Assembly: GCA_937926515.1 (NCBI GenBank)
Contig: CALAZZ010000096.1
Coordinates: 1-64,000 of the forward strand
Direction: 5' to 3'
Length of the DNA: 64,000 nucleotides
Origin: an uncultured Bacteroidales bacterium
Lineage (GTDB): Bacteria; Bacteroidota; Bacteroidia; Bacteroidales; F082
Shown piece after piece: positions 34,939-42,200 of this stretch; the stretch's first letter is position 1; each line of letters opens with the position of its first letter. The notes under the pieces are model-generated. The model was not told the DNA's origin. It did no database searches and was given only the letters and a program-made list of their open reading frames with translations. A program made the translations under genes and the position numbers.

Positions 34939-35871
34939 ATGAAAACCCACTATTTATTATTTAGCCTATGGTTCTTTTTCATATCTTTTGGAAAGGTAAG
35001 TTCACAAGACTATGTCCCCATGGCTGTTGATGGGGCACATTGGATCGTAGGTTATGATGAAATGGCCACCCCTCAACCTTATGATGCCTTATGGGAATAT
35101 CATACCCTTGGCGACACCATTGTTGGGGAACATACTTACTTGAAGGTTTACTGGCGAGAACTGGAAATCAATAATGATTTTGCACCACCATTTAATTCCG
35201 CAACTCCTTATGAGTTGGTTGGTCTGCTGCGTGAGGACTTTAAGGAAAGAAAAGTGTATGCCATCCAGCTTTCTACTCCACCGCTGTCCTATTTCCATGG
35301 CTGCCCAATTGGCGAAGAAAGCCTATTGTTTGATTTCTCGTTGACAGTTGGCGACACCGCCTCGTTTTGCGTTTTACCTGATGTTTTTGGTGCTTTAGAA
35401 ATTAGTTATTTGATTGATGTGATCCTTTGGGGATTGGAAACAAGGGAATTTCTACTCTCAGACGGTAGTGTTTACTACGAAGGGATTGGTTCAAATTATG
35501 GTTTGTTTGAGGAAATGTTTGCCCCTTTCAAAAAACAAAATGACCGTTATGTGGTTTCTACATTTTTGGAATACTATTGTCGCGATACACCGTGCGATTA
35601 CCTTGTTTCAACGGAGGCATCGCCTCATAACACATCAGTCGTCATTCATCCAAACCCTGCCGCCTCTGAGTTTATGTTGCAATTGCCTGAATACATCCGT
35701 GTTTCGCAATCAAGAATTGAGCTTTACGGACCTGCCGGCAGATTGTTAATCACCTCACAACCTACAAGTCATTTGCAAAATTTTAATGTTTCCCACTTAC
35801 CAAAAGGCTTGTATTTATTGAGGTTATGGGATGGAGAGCGATGGCTGGTTACGAAGATCGTTGTAAATTAG
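34939..35871 (+). CDS. Secreted protein with type IX sorting domain
   Basis: A 310-residue exported protein of unknown function. A signal peptide covers about residues 1-22 (ending KVSSQD). The middle part (about 25-230) has no motif I recognise. The last ~75 residues are a type IX C-terminal sorting domain: VVIHPNPAASEFMLQLPE, then IELYGPAGRLL and the terminal NVSHLPKGLYLLRLWDGE followed by TKIVV. It should therefore be carried across the outer membrane by the T9SS encoded in this window and may be anchored or released. It starts 17 bases after the malQ stop, so it may share that transcript. A role near starch use is possible but unproven. Confidence 0.85.
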   Translation: MKTHYLLFSLWFFFISFGKVSSQDYVPMAVDGAHWIVGYDEMATPQPYDALWEYHTLGDTIVGEHTYLKVYWRELEINNDFAPPFNSATPYELVGLLREDFKERKVYAIQLSTPPLSYFHGCPIGEESLLFDFSLTVGDTASFCVLPDVFGALEISYLIDVILWGLETREFLLSDGSVYYEGIGSNYGLFEEMFAPFKKQNDRYVVSTFLEYYCRDTPCDYLVSTEASPHNTSVVIHPNPAASEFMLQLPEYIRVSQSRIELYGPAGRLLITSQPTSHLQNFNVSHLPKGLYLLRLWDGERWLVTKIVVN

Positions 35872-36094
35872 TCATTCATTATATTACAACCGAAAGAGGG
35901 CAATGCTTCTTTAGGGTCAAACATAAATTTTACTCAAGACAAATACGAATGAACCATTAATAAATTGACTTGACCTTGAACCCTGTGCAATTTAGAATTA
36001 TTATAAATTTCATTATTGGGTTTAGTTTATTACTTGTGGTGTAAGGAATGATGTGTAAAGGTTGTATTTTTAATGGGTCAACAAATAAAGAAGT

Positions 36095-36601
36095 ATGATA
36101 CGTTTTGGAATAGTTTTTTTTATGCTCTGGATAAACTGTATGCCGGTGGTGCATGTGTTCAACTCTGGCCTTATGCAGAAAGATATTTTTGGCCAAACAC
36201 AAACCAGTCTCCTTGCTTTATCGATTGATGAAGTTAAGGAGGAAAGCCTCACCTATACCAAAGGAGTATCCGATTCAGTTTATACTTTTCAAGGTTCGTC
36301 ACCCAATGATTTTGAACAGCTACATGCTTCAAATAAGATCATGAATGATTCACTGGCGGTTGAACATGCAACAGATGATGACATCATTGCGCCTTATGCC
36401 TGGAAGAAAATCGCAAAGTGTATAGCTGGTGCCTATAGTGGCTATTTATTAGGTGCTGTTGGGGGCGCTGCTATCGGGGCTGGTCTTATTACGGCTGGTG
36501 TAGCAACAGGAGGGGTGGGTCTTGTGATTGGAGTTGGTGTGATTGGAGCTATTGGTGGTGCTGCAGGAGGCTCATATTTTGGTGATTGCTGGAAGAATTG
36601 A
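36095..36601 (+). CDS. Hypothetical protein with C-terminal glycine-zipper region
   Basis: A 168-residue protein I do not recognise. The N-terminus is hydrophobic (about 1-20) and could be a signal peptide or anchor. The middle is acidic and polar. The last ~60 residues are extremely rich in Gly and Ala with small-residue spacing: a membrane-inserting glycine-zipper pattern such as GAVGGAAIGAGLI and GAIGGAAGG, framed by a Cys near KCIAGAY and another in GDCWKN. This composition resembles class II bacteriocins or colicin-like hydrophobic tails, but also structural glycine-zipper envelope proteins. No immunity or transporter gene is adjacent. A real gene is likely; the function is open. Confidence 0.6.
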   Translation: MIRFGIVFFMLWINCMPVVHVFNSGLMQKDIFGQTQTSLLALSIDEVKEESLTYTKGVSDSVYTFQGSSPNDFEQLHASNKIMNDSLAVEHATDDDIIAPYAWKKIAKCIAGAYSGYLLGAVGGAAIGAGLITAGVATGGVGLVIGVGVIGAIGGAAGGSYFGDCWKN

Positions 36602-36787
36602 TGTCATATTTTGTTTGATATGAAAGACTTCCAATATTATGGAATCCATGGTTGTTCGCAATCTGACATTTTTCTCGATTGTTTTTATGTTATACACTGA
36701 TGTTGGCAATAATTTTAGGAAAGCCTATAATTAATTATTTTATTATCAGAGGAGTATGTAGTTGGTTAGAATAATTAAGGTGATTAA

Positions 36788-37312
36788 ATGAGTGAAGTAA
36801 GAATTGGAATCTTAGTTGTTTGTTTTTTATTATCATCATTACTGGCTTATAGTCAAAGTCAGGATCCTGATTCAAAACATTTAATAGAAAGGAAAAATAG
36901 CATTGATTTATCAATAGGTGGAAATGGATTATTTGCTTCTGTAAATTACAGCAGAATAATCTTAGTGAAATCGAATTATTTTATGAACACTTCTGTTGGA
37001 ATAGGAGCAGTTCCGTTTGTTGGCGGAATGACCTTGCCACATCAAGTGACATTTAATTTAGGTAGTAACAATAGTTTTATTGAGTTTGGAATTGGAGGTT
37101 CCTACTGGAATGGTAAAAGCAATGCTTCTGGATTTACTGAAACAATAACTTCATACCAACTCTCTCCTCTTATCGGATGGAGAAAGAATTTTAGCAATAA
37201 CTTAGTTTTTCGGGTCTATGGAAATCCTTTGTTTCATATTTCAGGTGTGTACTACATAGAAGATTATTCAGTTATTCCATATTTAGGAATTAGTTTAGGA
37301 TACAATTTTTAA
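36788..37312 (+). CDS. Hypothetical outer-membrane beta-barrel-like protein
   Basis: A 174-residue protein with a signal peptide (about 1-22, ending LLAYSQ). The mature part alternates hydrophobic and polar residues with many aromatic and Gly positions, and ends YLGISLGYNF, a typical C-terminal beta-signal of small outer-membrane barrels. No catalytic motif is visible and no homologue is named here. It is the first of a two-gene set with the small protein 22 bases downstream. The region upstream (36602-36787) has no clear promoter box. Confidence 0.6.
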   Translation: MSEVRIGILVVCFLLSSLLAYSQSQDPDSKHLIERKNSIDLSIGGNGLFASVNYSRIILVKSNYFMNTSVGIGAVPFVGGMTLPHQVTFNLGSNNSFIEFGIGGSYWNGKSNASGFTETITSYQLSPLIGWRKNFSNNLVFRVYGNPLFHISGVYYIEDYSVIPYLGISLGYNF

Positions 37313-37334
37313 AATAGGATTAAAACAAACTATC

Positions 37335-37520
37335 ATGACCAAAAAACAATTGCTTGCAGGTGGAATGGGCATTTTGTGCAGTTTACCAATCCACGCGTTT
37401 TTTATCAACATTGGAATTAAGTACCAGGTAACTGCTCTGATTATTTTTTGGTCAATCATGCTTGGATCTGGTTTAACTTTGATATTGATCTTGTTTTCTA
37501 AAGTTTTAAAGAAACAATAA
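37335..37520 (+). CDS. Small two-helix membrane protein
   Basis: A 61-residue protein with two predicted transmembrane helices (about 7-26 and 32-54) and a basic C-terminus (SKVLKKQ). It lies 22 bases after the barrel-like gene and is probably co-transcribed with it. No function can be assigned. It could also be a chance reading frame, but the hydrophobic helices and spacing favour a real gene. Its end overlaps a minus-strand coding-like fragment. Confidence 0.45.
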   Translation: MTKKQLLAGGMGILCSLPIHAFFINIGIKYQVTALIIFWSIMLGSGLTLILILFSKVLKKQ

Positions 37521-37643
37521 TAATTTATCCCAGTTATCCAACAGCCGTTGCTTCAGGCTTGAAGTCGATTGATTTTCAATATCTTTCATAAAAATAAGAA
37601 ATTCATTTGCCTCGATGGAGTTTATATTGATCTTTAGTTCTCT
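37506..37643 (-). pseudogene. Coding-like fragment, possibly decayed antitoxin-type gene
   Basis: On the minus strand a 45-codon open stretch encodes residues such as LKININSIEANEFLIFMKD then SSLKQRLLDNWDKLL, which look protein-like (an ~45-residue tail resembling small antitoxin-type proteins). It has no start codon at its upstream end, only an internal ATG at 37589, and is cut by a stop at 37644-37646. No partner toxin is visible. It could equally be a chance frame. No similarity search was possible. Confidence 0.25.
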
Positions 37644-37769
37644 TTATCTATACTTCTCTACGAGGAATAAATCCACAACAAGCTGCTAAGCTGCAACGGA
37701 AAAGAACCCTCCTACAGTCTGATACTGCCTGAATAATCCCCTAATCTTTTCCCTTAAATGAATGAGGCA

Positions 37770-37803
37770 TTTAACGATATGCATGGCACTCCATATCGCT
37801 AAA
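37770..37803. promoter_or_regulatory. ModE-box-like palindromic operator
   Basis: Arms TTTAACGATATG (37770-37781) and CATATCGCTAAA (37792-37803) are inverted repeats matching at 11 of 12 positions, with a 10-base spacer. The inner half-site CGATAT/ATATCG resembles the CGnTAT half-site of E. coli ModE boxes. It overlaps the -33 region of the promoter and lies upstream of the ModE-like regulator gene, so repression by that protein is the obvious hypothesis. Confidence 0.6.
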
Positions 37804-37808
37804 TAATG

Positions 37809-37816
37809 TATTTTTG
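37809..37816 (+). promoter_or_regulatory. -7 box of the ModE/WtpA operon
   Basis: TATTTTTG is a perfect TAnnTTTG match, 28 bases before the ATG at 37844. It excludes the longer TTG start at 37814. The palindromic operator lies immediately upstream. Confidence 0.65.
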
Positions 37817-37843
37817 CCACGAACATCAAGCACTGATTTTATT

Positions 37844-38224
37844 ATGGATAAGCCACCAAAACCTACGCGCAAGGACGTTTTCCTGAACTATAAGATTTGG
37901 CTGTCAAACCTGACCGGTGATGGGCAAATTCACGACAGTACCTACCGCCTCATCGAAATGATAAGTCAGAAAGGAAGCCTCAAGGCTGCAGCACAGGCAC
38001 TAAAAATCAGCTATCGTAAAGCATGGGGCGACCTGGAGCAGGCCGAGGAAGTTCTTGGTTACCAGCTTATCGAAAAGCAACGCGGAGGAAAAGATGGCGG
38101 TGCCTCAGTACTAACTCCTGCAGCACACAAGTTGCTTGAAGCTTATAAAGCCCTGCAGCAAAAGTTTGATGACAGTGTTGAAAAAGCCTTTGAGGAGTTC
38201 CGTGCAAACTTAAATAAAATCTGA
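37844..38224 (+). CDS. ModE-like winged helix DNA-binding regulator
   Basis: A 126-residue protein matching the N-terminal DNA-binding domain of molybdate regulator ModE (and the LysR-type winged helix). The core QKGSLKAAAQALKISYRKAW is the helix-turn-helix, followed by the wing ...GGKDGGASVLTPAAHKLLEAY with its conserved LT-P-A pattern. The C-terminal molybdate-binding (Mop) domains of full ModE are absent, so effector sensing is unclear. It overlaps the start of the substrate-binding gene by one base (TGATG), so the two are coupled. I chose the ATG at 37844, since a perfect -7 box lies just upstream. A palindromic ModE-like box precedes the gene. Confidence 0.85.
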   Translation: MDKPPKPTRKDVFLNYKIWLSNLTGDGQIHDSTYRLIEMISQKGSLKAAAQALKISYRKAWGDLEQAEEVLGYQLIEKQRGGKDGGASVLTPAAHKLLEAYKALQQKFDDSVEKAFEEFRANLNKI

Positions 38225-39189
38225 TGTTAGTTGCTTTATACAGAATTTTGATTGTTTTATTGGTTTTACTGGCTGCGTGTAACTCTCCTGAAAAACAGCA
38301 AGTACTGGTATTTCATGCCGGTAGCCTGAGCTATCCCATTAGGGAAATGGCAAAGGCGTTTATGGATGAAAATCCTGACATGCGTATTGTATCTGAAGCA
38401 GCAGGATCAGTGCACTCGGTACGTAAAATTACTGACCTGAACCGCCGGGCAGATATTATGGGATCGGCTGATTACCAACTGATCAATAGTATGCTGATTC
38501 CAAACCACACCGCATCCAATATACTCTTTGCAACCAATAGTATGGTGCTTGCCTTTAAAGATCAATCCCAATTTGCCCACGAAATAAATGCCGATAATTG
38601 GATTGAGGTTCTACACCGACCAGGTGTTAGAGTTGGCTCATCCGATCCAAATGCTGACCCCTGCGGCTACCGTACACGCTTGTTACTTCAGCTGGCCGGA
38701 AAACTATATGGTCATAACGAACTGGCCTCTGGGCTCCTCTCGGGAGTGAACCATTACCAGCGACCTAAGGAAACAGACTTGTTAGCACTGCTTGAAACCA
38801 ACACCATCGACTACCTGTTCATCTACGAAAGTGTTGCTGTGCAACACAGATTGGAATATGTGAAGTTTTCCGATTCCATCAACCTTTCGAAGCCTGAACT
38901 TGACAATTGGTACAGACAGGCACAGCTCGACATTAGGGGCAGTAGTCATAACGAGACCATTACGGTGTATGGTGAGGCCATTGTGTATGGGATTTGCATA
39001 TTGCAGGATGCACCCAATCCGGATGCAGCCGTTAAGTTTCTGGAATGGGTGCTTGATCCGGTAAAAGGAGGGGAAATCCTTAAAAGTTCGGGACAGCAGC
39101 CTATAAGCCCTGCATTGGTATATGGATACGACAAGCTACCTGCCTCACTCAAACAATATTCTTCTGACATTTCAATTATTACCAATTAA
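38224..39189 (+). CDS. Tungstate/molybdate-binding lipoprotein (WtpA-like)
   Basis: A 321-residue substrate-binding lipoprotein of the WtpA/ModA group, predicted to bind tungstate or molybdate oxyanion outside the inner membrane. The lipobox LLAAC gives lipidated Cys19. Key family blocks are VLVFHAGSLSYPIREMAKAF near the N-terminus, AAGSVHSVRKITDLNR and GSSDPNADPCGYRTRLLLQL. The ABC permease and ATPase genes that should accompany it are not in the window. Translation is coupled to the upstream ModE-like regulator. The next gene, 13 bases away, is an aldehyde dehydrogenase. The partner transporter may be elsewhere. Confidence 0.87.
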   Translation: MLVALYRILIVLLVLLAACNSPEKQQVLVFHAGSLSYPIREMAKAFMDENPDMRIVSEAAGSVHSVRKITDLNRRADIMGSADYQLINSMLIPNHTASNILFATNSMVLAFKDQSQFAHEINADNWIEVLHRPGVRVGSSDPNADPCGYRTRLLLQLAGKLYGHNELASGLLSGVNHYQRPKETDLLALLETNTIDYLFIYESVAVQHRLEYVKFSDSINLSKPELDNWYRQAQLDIRGSSHNETITVYGEAIVYGICILQDAPNPDAAVKFLEWVLDPVKGGEILKSSGQQPISPALVYGYDKLPASLKQYSSDISIITN

Positions 39190-39202
39190 TATAATATCAA
39201 TT

Positions 39203-40759
39203 ATGAAACATGTTTGTCCAACTTGTGATATTCGTCCGGCCCTTGAGCGCCTGGGCCTACAAATTATTAATAACGGTGCTTCAACCGGGGCAGAATGGAT
39301 AGAAACCAATGGTGACATCCTTGAGTCCTATGCCTCATGTGATGGCCGTCTGATAGCCAGTGTAAAGCAAGGCAAATGGGACGATTACGAAAATATTATG
39401 GATAAAGCACAAGAAGCTTTCAAGACATGGCGTATGATCCCAGCACCTCAGCGTGGAGATATCGTACGTCAGATGGGGAATGAATTCCGTCGCTATAAAG
39501 AAGATCTTGGCCGTTTGGTAAGCTATGAGATGGGTAAAATATATCAGGAGGGCCTAGGTGAGGTACAGGAAATGATCGACATTGCCGACTTTGCCCTGGG
39601 CATCTCACGACAGCTTTACGGATCAACCATGCATAGCGAAAGACCCCGCCACCGCATGTATGACCAATACCACCCACTGGGTGTGATAGGTGTGATTACG
39701 GCATTTAATTTTCCGGTTGCTGTCTGGGCATGGAACGCAATGATTGCGTTGGCAACGGGAAATGTGGTGGTATGGAAGCCTTCATCTAAAACACCACTCT
39801 GTGCTGTGGCCATTCACAATATCATTGCCGATGTGTTAAAACGCAACAATGTGCCTGAAGGTGTTTGTAACCTGATTATCGGTAGTTCAAAACATATTGG
39901 CGACAATCTGTTGGCTGACAAGCGCCTGCCGCTGATCTCCTGTACCGGAAGTACCGCCGTGGGGCGTCGTGTTGGCCGCATTGTTGGGGAACGCCTGGGA
40001 CGTACCCTGCTTGAATTGGGTGGTAACAATGCCATTATTATTTCTGAAAAAGCGAATCAGGAGATGGCACTCATGGCCACTGTTTTCGGTGCGGTAGGCA
40101 CTGCCGGGCAACGTTGTACAAGCACAAGAAGACTGATTATACATGAATCTATTTATGATGATTTCAAGCAAAAGTTGGTTAACGCCTATAAACAAATTCG
40201 GATAGGTTGTCCGCTAGATCCGGATGTGCTTGTCGGGCCACTGATTGACAAGGCTGCAGTTCAAACCTTTTTATTTGCCCAGGAACAAATAGTAAAAGAA
40301 GGAGGCAAGATCATTTTCGGAGGCCGCGTATTGGAAGGAGAGGGATATGAGTCGGGATGTTATGTTGAACCTGTATTGGCTGAGGCTGAAAACCACTTTG
40401 AAATTGTTCAGGAGGAAACTTTTGCTCCCATCCTTTATTTGATGAGGTACAAAACCATAGATGAGGCTATCGCCATTCATAATGATGTGCCTCAGGGACT
40501 TTCTTCCTCAATCTTTAGTACAGACATGATGGAAAGTGAACGCTTCCTGTCGCATGAGGGTTCTGATTGCGGCATAGCTAACGTGAATATAGGAACCTCA
40601 GGAGCAGAGATCGGGGGCGCCTTTGGAGGTGAGAAAGATACCGGAGGAGGAAGAGAATCAGGAAGTGATGCCTGGAAAGCATATATGCGTAGGCAAACCA
40701 ATACAATCAACTGGAGCACGGAACTTCCATTTGCTCAGGGGATCAAATTTGTACTATAG
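39203..40759 (+). CDS. ALDH7-type (antiquitin-like) aldehyde dehydrogenase
   Basis: A 518-residue NAD-dependent aldehyde dehydrogenase of the ALDH7 family, to which aminoadipate-semialdehyde dehydrogenases belong. Signature blocks are the N-terminal ALERLGLQIINNGASTGAEW, the cofactor-binding GVIGVITAFNFPVAVWAWNA, LELGGNNAIII, catalytic Cys in GTAGQRCTSTRRL and the terminal GGAFGGEKDTGGGRESGSDA (cofactor and catalytic Glu blocks). The start at 39203 (MKHVCPTCDI) is preferred; the frame is open upstream but overlaps the previous gene. It ends with a strong terminator. It could oxidise lysine-derived aldehyde; pathway partners are not adjacent. Its link to the molybdate-binding gene is only positional. 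Confidence 0.92.
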   Translation: MKHVCPTCDIRPALERLGLQIINNGASTGAEWIETNGDILESYASCDGRLIASVKQGKWDDYENIMDKAQEAFKTWRMIPAPQRGDIVRQMGNEFRRYKEDLGRLVSYEMGKIYQEGLGEVQEMIDIADFALGISRQLYGSTMHSERPRHRMYDQYHPLGVIGVITAFNFPVAVWAWNAMIALATGNVVVWKPSSKTPLCAVAIHNIIADVLKRNNVPEGVCNLIIGSSKHIGDNLLADKRLPLISCTGSTAVGRRVGRIVGERLGRTLLELGGNNAIIISEKANQEMALMATVFGAVGTAGQRCTSTRRLIIHESIYDDFKQKLVNAYKQIRIGCPLDPDVLVGPLIDKAAVQTFLFAQEQIVKEGGKIIFGGRVLEGEGYESGCYVEPVLAEAENHFEIVQEETFAPILYLMRYKTIDEAIAIHNDVPQGLSSSIFSTDMMESERFLSHEGSDCGIANVNIGTSGAEIGGAFGGEKDTGGGRESGSDAWKAYMRRQTNTINWSTELPFAQGIKFVL

Positions 40760-40787
40760 CTTAAAGATTTCTTACTTCATTAAAACC

Positions 40788-40816
40788 AAACCGGGGCATC
40801 ATCGTTCCGGTTTTTA
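40788..40816 (+). terminator. Rho-independent terminator after ALDH7
   Basis: Arms AAACCGG (40788-40794) and CCGGTTT (40807-40813) plus a T-run (40811-40815). It closes the ModE-WtpA-ALDH7 unit. Confidence 0.85.
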
Positions 40817-40894
40817 TATGTTTAATTGTTGGGTATATACGCAGGATTTGACTAACAATCGTAAATTGCAGCCTCAAACCTAAATTAAGCAAAG

Positions 40895-42190
40895 ATGAAA
40901 GTATTGAGATTACTATTTGTTCTTGCTGGACTGATATGGGGGCTGTCATCGGTAGCCCAAACCCTTGTAGAACAATTACATGAATTCGGTTTCGACAGCA
41001 TCAGGAAATTCGAGATCACGCAAAAAGACTATTCCGAAGCCTGGGAGATTTTTATCAGGCAGCCACTTGATCATGATGATCCTGATGGAGGTTATTTCAC
41101 TCAGAGGGTTTTCTTGCGCCATCGCGGATTCGATTTGCCAGTCGTACTGGTCACAGAAGGTTATGCAGCCAATTATGCGTTAAGGCCGGGGCTGAACAAT
41201 GAAATTGCCGACAAGCTGGAAGCCAATTTGATCATAGCAGAACATCGTTATTTTGGACAGAGTAAACCTGACAGCCTTGAATGGGAGCATCTTAATTTAA
41301 AGAATGTAGCAACTGATTTACATCGCATCACTACAACTTTTAAGAAGCTTTATCATGGCTCCTGGCTTAGCACTGGTATCAGCAAAGGCGGGCAAACCAG
41401 TATCTATTATCGTTATTTCTATCCTGACGATGTGCAGGCAAGTGTACCTTATGTGGCACCCTTGAATTTTTCTGATGAGGATGATCGGGTGTATCATTTC
41501 CTGGATACTGTGGCAGATGCTGAATGCCGCGAAAGAATCTACAGGATACAATACCGGTTGCTAAAAGATCAGCATATCTTTTTACCTATGTTTGCTGATT
41601 CTGCGAAAAAATACAATCATACATTTGAATTGGTGGGAGGTATCGAAAAAGCGTTTGAATACAATGTGCTGGAATTTTCATTTGCATATTGGCAGTGGTA
41701 TCCGGTTGAATGTGATCAACTTCCTGAACCGAATGCAGATGCAGATATCCTGTACAACACCTTCATTAAGGCTACAGGCTATGATTTCTTTGCAGATAAG
41801 GGCATCTTGATCAATCAACCTTTCTTTTACCAGGCACTGACCGAAATGGGTATGTATAACTACCAAACCAAAGGATTTGAAGATGTGCTGCAATATGTCG
41901 AACAACCCAATTTCCATCACACGCTACCCCAAGGAGTAGCAGTAAATTATGACCCCACACTTAGTCTGGATGTTGATCAATGGTTGAAAAAGCACGGAAA
42001 CAATATGATTTATGTTTATGGAGCTTATGATGCCTGGTCGGCAACGGCTGTGCAAATTGGAACTGAAACAAATGCAGTTAAGTTGCTCCTGCCAATGGGT
42101 TCGCATCGTACCAGATTGCATCATTTTGATCAGGAGCAGCAGGACAAGATAAGACGGCTTTTGCTTGAGTGGTTACAAGTATATATATAA
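40895..42190 (+). CDS. Secreted serine aminopeptidase (S28/S37-like)
   Basis: A 431-residue secreted alpha/beta-hydrolase-fold peptidase, similar to tripeptidyl/prolyl aminopeptidases of the S28/S37 groups. A signal peptide ends near SSVAQ. The N-terminal block IFIRQPLDHDDPDGGYFTQR, EHRYFGQSKPDS, and the nucleophile elbow TGISKGGQTS (GxSxGG) are all present, as is the later acidic and His region (YGAYDAWSA and LPMGSHRTRL). It is likely to act in the periplasm or outside, releasing small peptides. The next two genes encode a solute symporter and an EamA exporter or importer, spaced 10-11 bases apart, so the operon may feed on peptide products. Confidence 0.85.
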   Translation: MKVLRLLFVLAGLIWGLSSVAQTLVEQLHEFGFDSIRKFEITQKDYSEAWEIFIRQPLDHDDPDGGYFTQRVFLRHRGFDLPVVLVTEGYAANYALRPGLNNEIADKLEANLIIAEHRYFGQSKPDSLEWEHLNLKNVATDLHRITTTFKKLYHGSWLSTGISKGGQTSIYYRYFYPDDVQASVPYVAPLNFSDEDDRVYHFLDTVADAECRERIYRIQYRLLKDQHIFLPMFADSAKKYNHTFELVGGIEKAFEYNVLEFSFAYWQWYPVECDQLPEPNADADILYNTFIKATGYDFFADKGILINQPFFYQALTEMGMYNYQTKGFEDVLQYVEQPNFHHTLPQGVAVNYDPTLSLDVDQWLKKHGNNMIYVYGAYDAWSATAVQIGTETNAVKLLLPMGSHRTRLHHFDQEQQDKIRRLLLEWLQVYI

Positions 42191-42200
42191 ATCTTCTGAC

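Larger units (their letters stand above)
37521..37843. other. Spacer with ModE-like operator, promoter and gene fragment
   Basis: Between the small membrane protein and the ModE-like gene there is no intact gene. The stretch contains the minus-strand fragment (to 37643), about 125 bases in which I see nothing, then the palindrome at 37770-37803 and the -7 box at 37809-37816. Confidence 0.6.

Noticed and set aside
37735..37816. Molybdenum cofactor riboswitch upstream of the ModE-like gene
   Set aside because: Only a simple palindrome and promoter are visible; the required multi-helix structure and leader length are absent, since the -7 box is 28 bases from the ATG.
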